From Clostridia bacterium (GTDB lineage: Bacteria > Acidobacteriota > Terriglobia > Terriglobales > Acidobacteriaceae): a stretch of DNA of 64,000 bases. The stretch spans positions 1-64,000 of the forward strand of contig DATMYA010000040.1 of the NCBI GenBank assembly GCA_035561135.1, written 5' to 3'. The position numbers and the translations under genes are program-made. Each line of letters opens with the position of its first letter. Position 1 is the stretch's first letter. Under the pieces are notes generated by a model, which ran no database searches, was not told the origin of the DNA, and saw only the letters and a list, made by a program, of their open reading frames with translations. Below are positions 26,599-36,799 of the stretch, in pieces.

Positions 26599-27267
26599 CT
26601 AAACTTTCGCGTACTCCAATTCCTTCATCTTTTCCCAGTCCTTCAGGAATGCGGCCAGGCCCTTGTCGGTGAGCGGATGGTTGAACATCATCTCGAGCAC
26701 CTTCCAGGGAATCGTGGCAACGTGCGAACCGGCGAGCGCGGCATCGACGACGTGCAACGGATGACGCACGGAAGCCGTGAGCACCTGCGTCTGGTATCCG
26801 TAGTTGTCGTAGATCTGGACGATCTGACGGATGAGATCCATACCGTTGTGGCTGATGTCATCAAGGCGTCCAACAAAGGGGCTGACGTAGGTGCCGCCGG
26901 CTTTGGCCACGAGCAACGCCTGGTTGGCACTGAAGCAGAGGGTCATGTTGGTCTTGGTGCCCTCACCGCTCAGGACTTTGCAAGCCTTGATGCCCTCGCG
27001 CGTGGTGGGCAACTTGACGACGACGTTCTTGTGCCAGGTGGCGAACTCGCGCGCTTCCTTCAGCATGCCGTCTTTTTCAGTCGCGACCACCTCGACGCTG
27101 ACCGGGCCATCGACGATGTTGCATATCTCGAGGATGGTGTCCTTAAAAGACTTGCCTTTGCCTTCCTTGGCAACGAGCGACGGGTTCGTTGTAACGCCGT
27201 CCAGGATGCCGAGAGCTTCGGCTTCGCGAATCTCGTTGATGTTTGCGGTGTCGATAAAGAATTTCAT
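26599..27267 (-). CDS. Transaldolase / fructose-6-phosphate aldolase-like protein
   Basis: This 222-residue protein belongs to the short transaldolase subfamily (TalC/FSA/MipB): [33 protein letters not shown], the Schiff-base lysine in [17 protein letters not shown], and [20 protein letters not shown]. It acts in the nonoxidative pentose phosphate pathway as transaldolase or as an aldolase, and sequence alone cannot separate the two. The length fits the small subfamily, not the 320-residue TalB. The FAH-family gene lies 39 bp upstream on the same strand. Confidence 0.94.
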   Translation of the reverse strand: MKFFIDTANINEIREAEALGILDGVTTNPSLVAKEGKGKSFKDTILEICNIVDGPVSVEVVATEKDGMLKEAREFATWHKNVVVKLPTTREGIKACKVLSGEGTKTNMTLCFSANQALLVAKAGGTYVSPFVGRLDDISHNGMDLIRQIVQIYDNYGYQTQVLTASVRHPLHVVDAALAGSHVATIPWKVLEMMFNHPLTDKGLAAFLKDWEKMKELEYAKV

Positions 27268-27306
27268 GTTTGGCTCACTGCTTTCGCGCTGCGTCAGAGT
27301 CGAAAC

Positions 27307-28140
27307 TCAGTCGTTCACGACTGGATTGCGAAGCGTACCGACGCCCTCTACCGTGATTTCGACGACATCGCCTGGGTTGAGCGGGCCGACTCCGGAAGGG
27401 GTTCCGGTGGCAATCAAATCTCCTGGTAACAGCGTCATTACCTGCGAGATATAGCGAATTATAGCATCCAGCGGGAAGATGAAATCGGCCGTTGAACCGC
27501 TCTGGCGCACCTCTCCGTTGACGCGCGTCTCGACCTTCACGCCCTTCCACGGATCGATGTCCGTCGATATTGCCGGGCCGACGGGGCAGAAAGTATCGAA
27601 GCCCTTGGCGCGTGTCCACTGGCCATCGGTCTTCTGCAGATCGCGGGCGGTGACGTCGTTCACGCAGGTGTATCCGAGGACGTAGTCGCGGACATCTTCG
27701 TCGTCGCCGAGCTTGTGGCAGGTGCGTCCGATGATGACGCCGAGTTCGCCTTCGTGATCTACGCGCTGCGAAAGAGCGGCTGGACGGCGAATTTCTCCGC
27801 CATTCGACAGTAGCGATGATGGCGGCTTGGAAAAGATCAGCGGCGATTTCGGGAGATCGTTGCCCATCTCATGCACATGGTCCGCATAGTTGCGGCCAAC
27901 GCACAGGACTTTGCTCAACAGCGGAAAAGGAATGAGGACGGTGGCTTTATCGAGCGGTATGGCGGTTTCGAGCGCCTGAATAGATTCCACAGCAGGCAGC
28001 ATGATTCGCTGCGGGATTCCGAACTCCGAGACTTGAAGCTGCGGTCCCGGCATTGAAGCCGTGATGGTGTCGCGTCCATCCACTGTGGAGATGATGCCGT
28101 AGCGGGCGCCTTCGGGAGTCATGTATCGGCAGAAGCGCAT
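27307..28140 (-). CDS. Fumarylacetoacetate hydrolase-family protein
   Basis: This 277-residue protein has the FAH C-terminal catalytic fold: VLCVGRNYADHVHEMG, IFSKPPSSLLSNGGEI, DHEGELGVIIGR with metal-binding acidic residues, a GYTCVNDVTARDLQ segment and GDLIATGTPSGVGPL near the end. Members hydrolyse or decarboxylate diketo or oxo-acids (for example 2-hydroxyhepta-2,4-diene-1,7-dioate isomerases), and the substrate here is not decided. It precedes the transaldolase-like gene by 39 bp and may share its transcript. Confidence 0.93.
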   Translation of the reverse strand: MRFCRYMTPEGARYGIISTVDGRDTITASMPGPQLQVSEFGIPQRIMLPAVESIQALETAIPLDKATVLIPFPLLSKVLCVGRNYADHVHEMGNDLPKSPLIFSKPPSSLLSNGGEIRRPAALSQRVDHEGELGVIIGRTCHKLGDDEDVRDYVLGYTCVNDVTARDLQKTDGQWTRAKGFDTFCPVGPAISTDIDPWKGVKVETRVNGEVRQSGSTADFIFPLDAIIRYISQVMTLLPGDLIATGTPSGVGPLNPGDVVEITVEGVGTLRNPVVND

Positions 28141-28224
28141 AAGACCTCGGAGGACCGTTCACCGCAGAACTCGTGCGAGGAAGGCCCTTTCATTATTGAT
28201 AATCGGAATACGAAAGCCAGGCGA

Positions 28225-29322
28225 TCATTTTACTTCGGGCACCGTCTCGCTCGTTTCTTCCGAACGCGGGCTTTCGTTTCCGCGGAGGTCGATGGCGGAG
28301 ACGGCATAGAAATATGTATGTCCGGCGGCGACCTCTGGATCGCGGTATGCCGAAGACTTCACCGGTTCTGCGTTGATCTTCTGTGGCGCGGTACCGGCTT
28401 CGTGCCGGAAGACGTTATAGCCGGCAACGTCGCTCTCGGCATTGGGAGCCCAGGTGAGATCGATGGAGGGCTTTTGTCCGACACCGGAGAAGACGGCCTG
28501 AAGACCCGTCGCTTGTACGGGCGGAAAAGTATCGTGCACGAAGATTTTGATGGCGGGAGAATCTTCGCCTTCCACTTCGGCGGTGGCTTGTCCGGATTCA
28601 ACGACCTCCGTGACGGAAGTGACCTTGTACTCGTAGGTCTGTTCCCACTCGAAGCTGTGATCTGGAACTGTGCGGACAGCGCTGTCGAGGGGCAACTCTT
28701 CAACAATCACAAAGCTTCCCTGTCCGGCGGGGCGGCGGAGCAGGCGATAGCGGAAGCCGAGAGCGGGCGACTTTGGCGCTGCGCTGCGCGTGAGCCCTGT
28801 CCAGGAGACGGCAACGCCCTCAGGCGACAGTTGCGCGCGAACGTCTTGCGGCGCGGGTAGAGTGGGCGCGAGCGATACGCGCACCTGGTTCGACAGTCCG
28901 GCGCTGCGGTCGCGCGGGCTTAGGGCTTCGATGGCGTAGGTCGCGAAGCCAGTGGCGGAATTCGCAGCGGGAAGCGTGTCGTTGAACACGACGTGCGGGC
29001 GCTGCCCTTGCGACGTCGCGGAAGTAATCTGTTCCGGGGTCAGCGAAGCGACAATGTCGCCGCACTGCGTCAACGCAAGCTGTCCTATGGCGCGGCAGAC
29101 ACGCGTTGCAGCAGGCCTGCGGATGTTGCGACGATCGGTGGTCTGGCTGGGCTGCGTCCATTCGAGAACAACAAGGTTGCCCTTGCGCGTAGCGGCAAGG
29201 TCCTCGACGGGGCGCGGCAGGTCGAGAGACGGAGGTTGCGGCGCACCGGGCGTGCCGCAGCCTGCGCCGGCGAGCACAAGCAGGGATATAGAGATGAAGC
29301 CGAGCAGTCGTGTGATTCGCAT
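28225..29322 (-). CDS. Lipoprotein with fibronectin type III-like domains
   Basis: This 365-residue protein has a lipoprotein signal ending LVLAGAGC (lipobox), then a Pro-rich stretch and at least two fibronectin type III-like modules: one around LAATRKGNLVVLEWTQPSQT and a well-preserved final one from FPPVQATGLQAVFSG through IDLTWAPNAESDVAGYNVFR to HTYFYAVSAIDLRGNESPRS. It is probably anchored to a membrane and binds proteins or polysaccharide. No catalytic domain is visible. Confidence 0.9.
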   Translation of the reverse strand: MRITRLLGFISISLLVLAGAGCGTPGAPQPPSLDLPRPVEDLAATRKGNLVVLEWTQPSQTTDRRNIRRPAATRVCRAIGQLALTQCGDIVASLTPEQITSATSQGQRPHVVFNDTLPAANSATGFATYAIEALSPRDRSAGLSNQVRVSLAPTLPAPQDVRAQLSPEGVAVSWTGLTRSAAPKSPALGFRYRLLRRPAGQGSFVIVEELPLDSAVRTVPDHSFEWEQTYEYKVTSVTEVVESGQATAEVEGEDSPAIKIFVHDTFPPVQATGLQAVFSGVGQKPSIDLTWAPNAESDVAGYNVFRHEAGTAPQKINAEPVKSSAYRDPEVAAGHTYFYAVSAIDLRGNESPRSEETSETVPEVK

Positions 29323-29397
29323 GAGAAAAGCTAATCAGCGTATCAGTGGAGAGCAGGATGGGACAAGCAGCGATAAATGTTGATCTGAGAAATAGCT

Positions 29398-29508
29398 TCA
29401 TGTCGACCGGAGCGCCGAAGGCGCGAAGTGGAGACACCTTGTGGTTTGTGTGCGGCGGAAACACAAGGCGGTTCGACTACGCGCCCGCGGGGCGCTACGC
29501 TCCATGAC
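29398..29508 (+). repeat. 75-bp intergenic repeat, TGTCGACCGGAGCGCC family (copy 2)
   Basis: TTCATGTCGACCGGAGCGCC, then GAAGGCGCGAAGTGGAGACA, then CCTTGTGGTTT...GGAAACACAAGG repeats 16143-16218 in opposite orientation. Beyond it, GCGCTACGCTCCATGACG partly complements the left end, so the full unit may be a palindrome of about 110 bp. A truncated copy starts at 43146. Confidence 0.85.
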
Positions 29509-29579
29509 GCATATTCTGAATTAGCTCTAAGCACTCTCAGTCCAGCCTGCGCTGGAAAGACGGTCATTCAACGCCGAAG

Positions 29580-31328
29580 CTATCCCTGATTGCCCTTTCC
29601 GCGTTGCCCTTTCTCGATCTTAGCCCAGGTATCTTTCAGCGCGATGGTGCGGTTGAACACTGGCTTTTCGGGAGTCGAGTCGAGATCGACGCAGAAGTAG
29701 CCGAGACGCTCGAATTGGTAGCGGCTTTCCACCGGAGCTTTTGCCAGCATCGGTTCCAGCTTGCAGTGGGTCAGCACCTCCAGCGAAGCTGGGTTCAAAT
29801 TGGAAGTGAAGTCCTGCCCCTCTTCCGTCTGGTTCGGATTCTCTTTGGTGAAGAGCTTGTCGTAGATCCGCACCTCGGCATCTACGGCATGAGCCGCTGA
29901 CACCCAGTGCATGGTGGACTTCACCTTGCGCCCATCGGGAGCATTACCACTGCGGGTTGCCGGATCGTACGTGCAGTGCACTTCGACAACTTCGCCAGTT
30001 TTCTCGTCCTTCACGACGCTGGTACAGGTGACGAGGTAGGCATAGCGCAACCGAACCTCGCGCCCGGGAGAGAGCCGGTAATACTGCTTCGGCGGATTCT
30101 CGCGGAAGTCGTCCTGCTCGATATACAGCACGCGGGAGAACGGCACCTTGCGAGTGCCCGCCCCGGGATCTTCCGGATTGTTCACCGCGTCCATCTCTTC
30201 AACCTGACCCTCGGGGTAGTTGTCGATCACAACCTTCAAGGGTCGTAGCACGGCCATTGCGCGCGGGGCGCGCTTGTTCAGGTCCTCCCGGACAAAGTGT
30301 TCGAGCAATGCCAGTTCGGTCGAGCCGTTCGTTTTCGAAACGCCAACGGCCCCGCAGAAATTCCGAATCGCTTCAGGCGTATAGCCGCGTCGCCGTATGC
30401 CGGAGATGGTTGGCATCCGGGGATCGTCCCATCCGCTCACGTAATGTTCCTGCACCAACTGGAGCAACTTGCGCTTGCTCAGCAGCGTGTACGTGAGGTT
30501 CAGGCGGTCCATCTCTATCTGCTGAGAGGGGAAGATGCCCAACTGCTGGATGAACCAGTTGTAGAGCGGGCGATGATCCTCGAACTCCAGGGTGCAAATC
30601 GAATGAGTGATCCGCTCCAGCGAGTCCGATTGCCCGTGTGCAAAGTCGTACATCGGGTAGATACACCACTTGTTGCCCGTGCGGTGGTGCTCGGCGTGCA
30701 AGATGCGATACATCACCGGATCACGCATGTTCAGGTTCGGCGAAGCCATATCGATCTTGGCGCGCAGAGTGCGTGAACCGTCAGGAAATTCGCCCTTGCG
30801 CATGCGTTCAAACAGGCCGAGATTTTCTTCGACCGACCGGTCGCGATAGGGGCTCTCCTTGCCGGGTGCGGTCAGCGTGCCGCGGTACTGGCGCACCTCG
30901 TCGGCCGAGAGATCATCGACGTAGGCCTTGCCGGATTTGACGAGCTGCACGGCCCACTCGTAAAGCTGGTCGAAGTAGTCGGACGCGTAGAAAAGACGGT
31001 CTTCCCAATCGAAGCCGAGCCACTTCACGTTTCCGATAATGGAATCGACGTATTCCTGCTCTTCCTTGGACGGATTCGTGTCGTCGAAGCGCAGATTGGT
31101 CTTGCCGCCAAACTCGGCTGCCAGTCCGAAATTTATACAAATCGACTTAGCGTGGCCGATGTGGAGATATCCGTTCGGCTCCGGTGGGAACCGCGTCTGG
31201 ACTCGCCCGTCGTATTTGTTCGTCTTCAGGTCTTCGATGATGATGTCGCGAATGAAATTGGACGGAGTGGTTACCGGCTCTGCGGCCGTGTTCGCGCCAG
31301 TCTCGGTCTCGGAAGATGGGTTATTCAT
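29580..31328 (-). CDS. glnS: Glutaminyl-tRNA synthetase
   Basis: GlnRS charges tRNA-Gln directly with glutamine. The 582-residue protein shows the class I signature [20 protein letters not shown], a FDDTNP segment, the KMSKS-like LLSKRKL loop, and the C-terminal anticodon-binding beta-barrels ([20 protein letters not shown], then [19 protein letters not shown]). It starts with an ATG preceded by GAGGAC. It follows gltX by 42 bp, so GluRS and GlnRS appear to be cotranscribed. The N-terminal about 25 residues are variable. Confidence 0.97.
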   Translation of the reverse strand: MNNPSSETETGANTAAEPVTTPSNFIRDIIIEDLKTNKYDGRVQTRFPPEPNGYLHIGHAKSICINFGLAAEFGGKTNLRFDDTNPSKEEQEYVDSIIGNVKWLGFDWEDRLFYASDYFDQLYEWAVQLVKSGKAYVDDLSADEVRQYRGTLTAPGKESPYRDRSVEENLGLFERMRKGEFPDGSRTLRAKIDMASPNLNMRDPVMYRILHAEHHRTGNKWCIYPMYDFAHGQSDSLERITHSICTLEFEDHRPLYNWFIQQLGIFPSQQIEMDRLNLTYTLLSKRKLLQLVQEHYVSGWDDPRMPTISGIRRRGYTPEAIRNFCGAVGVSKTNGSTELALLEHFVREDLNKRAPRAMAVLRPLKVVIDNYPEGQVEEMDAVNNPEDPGAGTRKVPFSRVLYIEQDDFRENPPKQYYRLSPGREVRLRYAYLVTCTSVVKDEKTGEVVEVHCTYDPATRSGNAPDGRKVKSTMHWVSAAHAVDAEVRIYDKLFTKENPNQTEEGQDFTSNLNPASLEVLTHCKLEPMLAKAPVESRYQFERLGYFCVDLDSTPEKPVFNRTIALKDTWAKIEKGQRGKGNQG

Positions 31329-31370
31329 AATTTCTGTCCTCGGCCGCAGCCCGAAGCTGCGTACCCGTGC

Positions 31371-32819
31371 TCATTGGATTCTCTGAATTGCCTGGTCGAT
31401 TCGCGCCAGGGTAGTGTCGCGGCCAAGCACTTCCAGTGTTTCAAACAGTGGCGGCGCATTCTTGCGGCCGCAAACGGCAACCCGGATGGGCTGAAACATT
31501 TGCCCTGCCTTCAAGCCCATATCCTGAGCGGCACGGCGCAATGCTTCTTCTAACGCCTGATGCTTGAACTCGGTTTGCGCCAGCACTTCGCGGGAATGCT
31601 TCAGGGCTTTAAGGGCCATTGCGGCATCTCCCTTTTGCGGGATGAGCTCGGCGCTGTCATACGGCGGCAACTGCTCTACAAAGAAGAAGTCGGCCACGGT
31701 CAGCACATCGCAAAGCAACTTCATGCGCTCGCGGATCAGCGGCGTAATTTGAAGCATCTTGGAGCGTTCGACCTCGAACCCGGCAGCGCGCACGATCGGC
31801 AGCAGGCGCTCACTCAGATCCTCTACCGGCAATGCTCGTATGTGTTCCGCATTGAGCCAGAGTGCCTTCGAGTCAAACGTGTCATCTATCGTGACGGCCG
31901 GTTCCTTGAAATTAATGACGGCATTCGCGCGATTGATCCCTTCCAGGGAAAAAGCTTCGATCAATTCCTGTCGCGACATCTGCTCGCGGTCGTTCTTGGG
32001 CGACCAGCCCAGAAGGCACAGGAAGTTGACGAACGCCGCTGGTAGAAAGCCTGCGTCTCGGTACGTCGTGACGCTCACGACCGGTCCGTGGCGACGCTTT
32101 GACAGCTTGGTTCCATCCGGCGCGACCAGCAGCGGAAGGTGCGCGAATTGTGGCTGTGTTACTCCAGCGGCCTCGAAGATCAGAATATGCTTGAACGTGT
32201 TCGAGAGATGGTCCTGCCCGCGAATAATGTGGCTGATAAGCAGGTCGGCGTCATCGGCGCATGATGCCATGTGATACGTCGGCATGCCATCGCTGCGCAG
32301 CAGGGCGAAGTCTTCGATGTCTGCTGCCGACTTCGCCTGCTCGCCATAAACGCCATCGACGAAGCGCACCGATCTGTCGCCGTCGCGAGGCACGCGGAAG
32401 CGCAACGCGAAGGGTTCTCCGGTTGCGGCCCGGCGATCGCTCTCTGCGCGCGGAAGCTCTCGCATTCCGGCGTTGAACAGCCATCCCTGAACGCCCGATT
32501 TCTCGCTCTCACCGGCGTGCGCGGGAGTGAAATCACGGTAGGCTAGGCCTTTCTGGAAAATGGCGTCGGCAATCTGTCGATGCAGCGACAGGCGCTCGGA
32601 TTGCCTGTACTCTTCGTCCCAGTCGAGATTGAGCCAGCGCAATCCTTCAAAGATAGATGTGAGCGAGGCTTCTGTATTGCGCTCCACGTCGGTGTCGTCC
32701 ACGCGGAGAACCATGGTCCCGCCAAGATGGCGGGCATAGAGCCAATTGAAGATGAAGGTACGCGCACTCCCAACGTGCAAGAACCCAGTGGGAGAGGGCG
32801 CAAAACGCACTCTTAACAT
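31371..32819 (-). CDS. gltX: Glutamyl-tRNA synthetase
   Basis: This 482-residue class I synthetase has the HIGH-like [25 protein letters not shown] instead of the commoner RIEDTD, and the KMSKS loop GTKLSKRRH. The C-terminal anticodon-binding region is helical, with the ending [20 protein letters not shown] typical of bacterial GluRS. ATG 32819 starts [10 protein letters not shown], the usual family start; the upstream 68 codons are rejected. It is followed by glnS, so a discriminating GluRS is likely. Confidence 0.96.
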   Translation of the reverse strand: MLRVRFAPSPTGFLHVGSARTFIFNWLYARHLGGTMVLRVDDTDVERNTEASLTSIFEGLRWLNLDWDEEYRQSERLSLHRQIADAIFQKGLAYRDFTPAHAGESEKSGVQGWLFNAGMRELPRAESDRRAATGEPFALRFRVPRDGDRSVRFVDGVYGEQAKSAADIEDFALLRSDGMPTYHMASCADDADLLISHIIRGQDHLSNTFKHILIFEAAGVTQPQFAHLPLLVAPDGTKLSKRRHGPVVSVTTYRDAGFLPAAFVNFLCLLGWSPKNDREQMSRQELIEAFSLEGINRANAVINFKEPAVTIDDTFDSKALWLNAEHIRALPVEDLSERLLPIVRAAGFEVERSKMLQITPLIRERMKLLCDVLTVADFFFVEQLPPYDSAELIPQKGDAAMALKALKHSREVLAQTEFKHQALEEALRRAAQDMGLKAGQMFQPIRVAVCGRKNAPPLFETLEVLGRDTTLARIDQAIQRIQ

Positions 32820-33298
32820 TTCAAATAAGTATACAAGGTGCTTTTGGGGCGATACAGAAACGGGCATTGAACTGGAACGGAACTTGCGCGATGGAGACCC
32901 CGCAGGGCGCGGCTTTTCCGCGATTCTGCCTGCGGAGTGCAATTGATGGCAAACTTGTACGAATCTTCGCCGGACGTTTATGCGGGAACGTGGCAGAGGC
33001 GGGTGGCTAGACCCAAGTGTCATCCAACGTCGTTATGAGATCAAGAGCAGCACTGGCGGTGGCTAGGCAGTGTCATCCTGAGATTGCGCCCGCCTTGGCG
33101 GGGTCGAAGGATCTGCTCTGATTCCGCAACGGCACAAAAACAGATCCTTCGCTTCGTTCAGGATGACACTCAAGTTCTTCCATCTGCAAAACTACAAAGG
33201 CTGAGTTCCTTCTTTCGGAGGGCCGTTCTCTAGCCTTATCTTCCTCTGCTCCTCGGCGGTCACTTCAAAGTCGCCCAAGACTCGCGACCCGCAGCTTG
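32820..33298. other. Intergenic region containing a palindromic repeat
   Basis: The 479-bp spacer has no gene I can support. It holds the gltX upstream region and the palindromic element at 33070-33169. The rest lacks recognisable structure. Confidence 0.5.
33070..33169. repeat. Complete palindromic repeat, GTGTCATCCTG...CAGGATGACAC
   Basis: Outer arms GTGTCATCCTG (33070-33080) and CAGGATGACAC (33159-33169) are perfect reverse complements over 11 bp. Inner arms GAAGGATCTG (33106-33115) and CAGATCCTTC (33141-33150) are perfect over 10 bp. This is the best-preserved member of the family seen at 3056. Confidence 0.88.
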
Positions 33299-35152
33299 CT
33301 ACTTCGCTAACGGCAGGCCGTCCATGGAATCGAGCCGCCCGACCGGGTAGAAGCCGATGCGATCGTCCCACCAGGGCGAGTGCTTATAGAACCAGTTGAG
33401 CCGACCGTAAGGATTGGCCGAAAACTCGTGATCGCTGACGACCTTCTTTTCGAACTCAGCTTTGAGTTTCGGGTCTTTGGCCATCATGTCGCGCGCGAGC
33501 TTCTCCAGCACGTAGGCTTCGCCGTATTCCTTCTGCTCAAAGATAGAATCGAAGTAGCCCCAGGCGACGGCGGAATCCGGGGCTTCGGGTTCCAGGAAGT
33601 GCATGGCGATTTTTGCCGCGCGCTGGGCAGTAGGGACCACAACCGATCCGGCAGGAAACGTCTGTTTCTCACGAACCGGCTCGCAGGCTTCGCCGCGCTG
33701 GTTGCGTTTATCGCGCGGCCACGTCGCAAGATGATGCCCCTCGAAAGGCTGCACGGCCCATTGCGGCGTCTGGCACCGATAGAACTCGGCTACGCCTGTC
33801 CATGATGCCGTGAGCTTGCGCATAGCAATGCCGTGAGCAGAGAGCACATCGATGACCGTCGTCCACTGTGCCGGGATGACGTATGCGGCGGGCACAGTGA
33901 CAGCGCGCGTCACTTTGAGCGAAGACTGGCGCGGGATATCGAGTTCCACAGGCTCATGCGTGTACGTGGTGCGCATCGACCCGGAGATTTCACTAAGACC
34001 CGTCTCCCATTTATATCCTTTGTAGCGGAATGGCTGCGTTTCGCCGCTTGGCTCCATGAGTAACGGGAAGATAGTGCGGGAGTTCTTCGCGGCGATGGTG
34101 GCCTGGTCGGCTTCGCGATTCAAGCGGATGAGGTTGTCGGCTTCGCGGTTCACAAGCTCTAGGACAACGCGCAGCGTCTCGTAATTGCCGAGCACACGTG
34201 TCTTGTAGTCCTTCATCATGTGCATCTCGACCAGCATCGAGGGACGGTTCTGGTTGTTGATGTATCCGGTGGCGAAGCGCGTTGTGCTCTGGCCAATGGA
34301 GATGCCGGACTCCGGTGTAGCGCCGATGAAGTCCATGTAAGGCGCGATGAGATGTCCGCTGTCGTTGACGCCGGTTTCCAATTGCGGCACGAACGTCTTG
34401 CGAATCCATTCTCCCACCGGCTGATAGCTGCCGGCGTCGGCGTCGAGGAAGTAGGTAACGTCGTATTGGTAATCCGCTCCGTCGGTCACGTGGTCATCGA
34501 CGAAGAAGTCGGGAAGGTAACGGTTCCACAGCTTCAGGAATGCGCGCGTCTCGGGCGCGTCGGCCTTCATGTAATCGCGGTTAAGGTTGAGTTGGCGTGC
34601 CTGTGTGCGCCAGCCCATCTGCTCTGGGCCGTTCTGGTTGATGCGGTTGTACGGACCAAAGCGCTCGTGTCCGTCGGCGTTGTAGATGGGAATCACAACC
34701 AGGACAGCACGATCGATGAGGTTGGCAAGTTTCTTCGTAACCACGATCTCGCGCAGAAGAGCGAGTGAGGCGTCTTTGCCGTCCATCTCGCCGGCGTGTA
34801 TGGCGTTCTGGATATATACGATGGGGCGATTAGCTGCATGCACCTTTGCTGGGTCGAACTCGCCATCCTTGCTGACGATAATGGCAACAAGGTCGCGCCC
34901 TTCCCCTGTTGCGCCGAAGGTCTCAATCTTAATCTGCTTTGGCGCGGCGGCCGCGAGACGATGAACGTACGTCATGGTCTCTGCGTATCGGGGCGTGGTC
35001 CGGTAGTCCGAGATTTCGGCCGGCGTGCGCCAGTCCGTTGAAGAGGTGGCAACGTTTTCAGCCTTCTTCGGACCGGGATCGCGGGTGACTTTGGTAGTCT
35101 GCGCCGAGGCGCAGACGGCAACGAACAGGGCGAATGCGACGATACTTTTCAT
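33299..35152 (-). CDS. Secreted M14-family zinc carboxypeptidase
   Basis: This 617-residue protein has a signal peptide (MKSIVAFALFVAVCASA) and an M14 domain: first zinc motif HAGEMDGK (His119, Glu122), NADGHERFGPYNRINQNGPE substrate-site region, a later His in FVDDHVTDGADY, and the catalytic-Glu region SMLVEMHMMKDYK. The roughly 250-residue C-terminal part is of unknown fold. It probably trims peptides outside the cytoplasm. ATG 35152 was chosen because the signal peptide begins there. The upstream 17 codons are implausible. Confidence 0.94.
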   Translation of the reverse strand: MKSIVAFALFVAVCASAQTTKVTRDPGPKKAENVATSSTDWRTPAEISDYRTTPRYAETMTYVHRLAAAAPKQIKIETFGATGEGRDLVAIIVSKDGEFDPAKVHAANRPIVYIQNAIHAGEMDGKDASLALLREIVVTKKLANLIDRAVLVVIPIYNADGHERFGPYNRINQNGPEQMGWRTQARQLNLNRDYMKADAPETRAFLKLWNRYLPDFFVDDHVTDGADYQYDVTYFLDADAGSYQPVGEWIRKTFVPQLETGVNDSGHLIAPYMDFIGATPESGISIGQSTTRFATGYINNQNRPSMLVEMHMMKDYKTRVLGNYETLRVVLELVNREADNLIRLNREADQATIAAKNSRTIFPLLMEPSGETQPFRYKGYKWETGLSEISGSMRTTYTHEPVELDIPRQSSLKVTRAVTVPAAYVIPAQWTTVIDVLSAHGIAMRKLTASWTGVAEFYRCQTPQWAVQPFEGHHLATWPRDKRNQRGEACEPVREKQTFPAGSVVVPTAQRAAKIAMHFLEPEAPDSAVAWGYFDSIFEQKEYGEAYVLEKLARDMMAKDPKLKAEFEKKVVSDHEFSANPYGRLNWFYKHSPWWDDRIGFYPVGRLDSMDGLPLAK

Positions 35153-35312
35153 AGGTTGTGTGTAGAGGAAACATAGTTTACGGCGGGAGGCAGCGGGGGA
35201 CAACCGTTGAAGAGATTATCGTAAAACAGCACCTTTCGACGTGCCAGCAGGCGACCGCCGGAGGCGCTGCGGATACGAGTAGTATCTGTAAGTTCTTAGA
35301 CTTTACTTCCCC

Positions 35313-35888
35313 CTACTTCTTAACCTCGGGCACCACGTCTTCCAACACCTTCTCGACGACAACATCTACCACAGGCTGCGGCAGGGCTTCGGCTACCTGC
35401 ATCTTGCGCTCGTTGGAATCCGAATTCCTAATGAGCAGCACCGCTGCATGAGCGATGGCGGCGTTGTCTGTGCCCATGCCCTCTGGAGTTTTCGCCTTTA
35501 TGCCAACACACTCCGCTTCGACCTTCAGCAGTTCAGCAACGCGCTTCTGGATGCGAAGGGAGTGTGGGCCAATTTTGGGAGCAGCAACAATGATCGTGGT
35601 ATCGCAGTTGCCGACCCTGTACCCTGCACGCGCGATGTGGCGCATGGCTTCTTCAATAAAGAGCACAGAGTTAGCGCCCTTCCACTTGGGATCGCTCGGA
35701 GGGAAGAATGCGCCGATATCTCCGGCGGCAACGGCTCCCAGCAGCGCATCGGTCAAGGCGTGCAGGAGTACATCGCCATCAGAGTGGCCAGCCAGCCCTT
35801 TCTCAAAGGGCAGTTCGACGCCGCCGATCATGAGCGGGATACCGGGCTTGAACTCGTGCGAATCCCAACCGTAGCCGATTCGAAACAT
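35313..35888 (-). CDS. ispF: 2-C-methyl-D-erythritol 2,4-cyclodiphosphate synthase
   Basis: IspF makes the cyclodiphosphate intermediate of the MEP isoprenoid pathway. The N-terminus MFRIGYGWDSHEF carries the metal-binding Asp and His, followed by LPFEKGLAGHSDGDVLLHAL, FPPSDPKWKGANS and KAKTPEGMGTDN. Usual length is about 160 residues; this one has an extra C-terminal stretch of about 30 residues (NSDSNERKMQVAEALPQPVV then DVVVEKVLEDVVPEVKK). ATG 35888 is used; the frame also opens one codon earlier at TTG. ispD lies 74 bp upstream. Confidence 0.96.
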   Translation of the reverse strand: MFRIGYGWDSHEFKPGIPLMIGGVELPFEKGLAGHSDGDVLLHALTDALLGAVAAGDIGAFFPPSDPKWKGANSVLFIEEAMRHIARAGYRVGNCDTTIIVAAPKIGPHSLRIQKRVAELLKVEAECVGIKAKTPEGMGTDNAAIAHAAVLLIRNSDSNERKMQVAEALPQPVVDVVVEKVLEDVVPEVKK

Positions 35889-35962
35889 CAATTGTCAGTC
35901 ACCCGTTGGCGAGTTGCCAGTTTAGGACGCCGGAGGTCTGACGTCTATTGCCGTGATCACTC

Positions 35963-36700
35963 CTACGCACCCGTCCGGCGGCGGTTCTCCTGTGCAAGAA
36001 AGAACTCGGCCAACTCCAGATCGGCGGGCGTAGTGATCTTAATATTATGCGCCGAGCCCATGACGACGTGGACAGAGTGCCGCGCGCGCTCGAGTAACGA
36101 TGATTCGTCGGTGCCCAGAAAACCCTCAGCAGCGGCATCGTCAAACGCTTTCTTTAGCAAGCCGAAACGGAAGCCTTGCGGCGTCTGTGCCTGTACGATG
36201 TACTCGCGCGGGATAGTGGACGTGACGACAGCGCCGTCGGCCGTGCGCTCGACCTGCTTAATCGTATCCACGGCAGGCACGCCTGCGATGGCCGCGCCGT
36301 ATCTCCTCGCGGCTTCAATTACGTTGACGATCGTCTCGTTATCGACGAACGGGCGCACGGCATCGTGCACGAGCACGACATCGTCTTCCGCCGCCTTAAT
36401 CGCGTCTAGCGCGTTCGCGACAGATTGCTGGCGGTGTTCGCCGCCTTCGACGGTCTGAATGGCCTTCTTCAACCCGTGCTTCTGCAGTTCGGGCATAAAG
36501 ACCTCAGCATCGGCACGACGCATGGCAATGCATATCTCATCGACGGCTTCGCAAGCGGCAAACTTACGGAGCGTGTGTATGAGGATGGGAGCGCCATCGA
36601 GCTGGAGAAATTGTTTACTGCGTGCGGGCGTTGCCGCCGCTCCGGCGGCGCCCATGCGCGTTCCGAACCCGGCTGCGGGAATAATGACGATAACCTTCAT
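35963..36700 (-). CDS. ispD: 2-C-methyl-D-erythritol 4-phosphate cytidylyltransferase
   Basis: IspD couples CTP and methylerythritol phosphate in the MEP pathway. The 245-residue protein shows IIPAAGFGTRMG nucleotide-binding loop, KQFLQLDGAPILIHTL, GGEHRQQSVANAL, VHDAVRPFV and the QTPQGFRFGLL segment. ATG 36700 begins MKVIVIIPAAG; the 28 upstream codons are not family-like. ispF follows after 74 bp. A terminator at 36751-36779 separates ispD from the upstream outer-membrane gene, so ispD-ispF should have its own promoter. Confidence 0.96.
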   Translation of the reverse strand: MKVIVIIPAAGFGTRMGAAGAAATPARSKQFLQLDGAPILIHTLRKFAACEAVDEICIAMRRADAEVFMPELQKHGLKKAIQTVEGGEHRQQSVANALDAIKAAEDDVVLVHDAVRPFVDNETIVNVIEAARRYGAAIAGVPAVDTIKQVERTADGAVVTSTIPREYIVQAQTPQGFRFGLLKKAFDDAAAEGFLGTDESSLLERARHSVHVVMGSAHNIKITTPADLELAEFFLAQENRRRTGA

Positions 36701-36750
36701 AAGGGAGAGGAAGTATACAGGGCGGCAACGAGTCAGTTCAATGAGCGTAG

Positions 36751-36779
36751 AAAAAGGGAGCCGCTCAGGCTCCCTTTTG
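36751..36779 (-). terminator. Terminator of the outer-membrane gene
   Basis: A stem of about 11 bp (AAAGGGAGCC/GGCTCCCTTT) with a GCTCA loop is followed on the minus strand by TTTTTCTACG. It lies 20 bp beyond the stop of the 36800 gene. Confidence 0.9.
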
Positions 36780-36799
36780 TTCACAGCAGCTTGAGTTTA

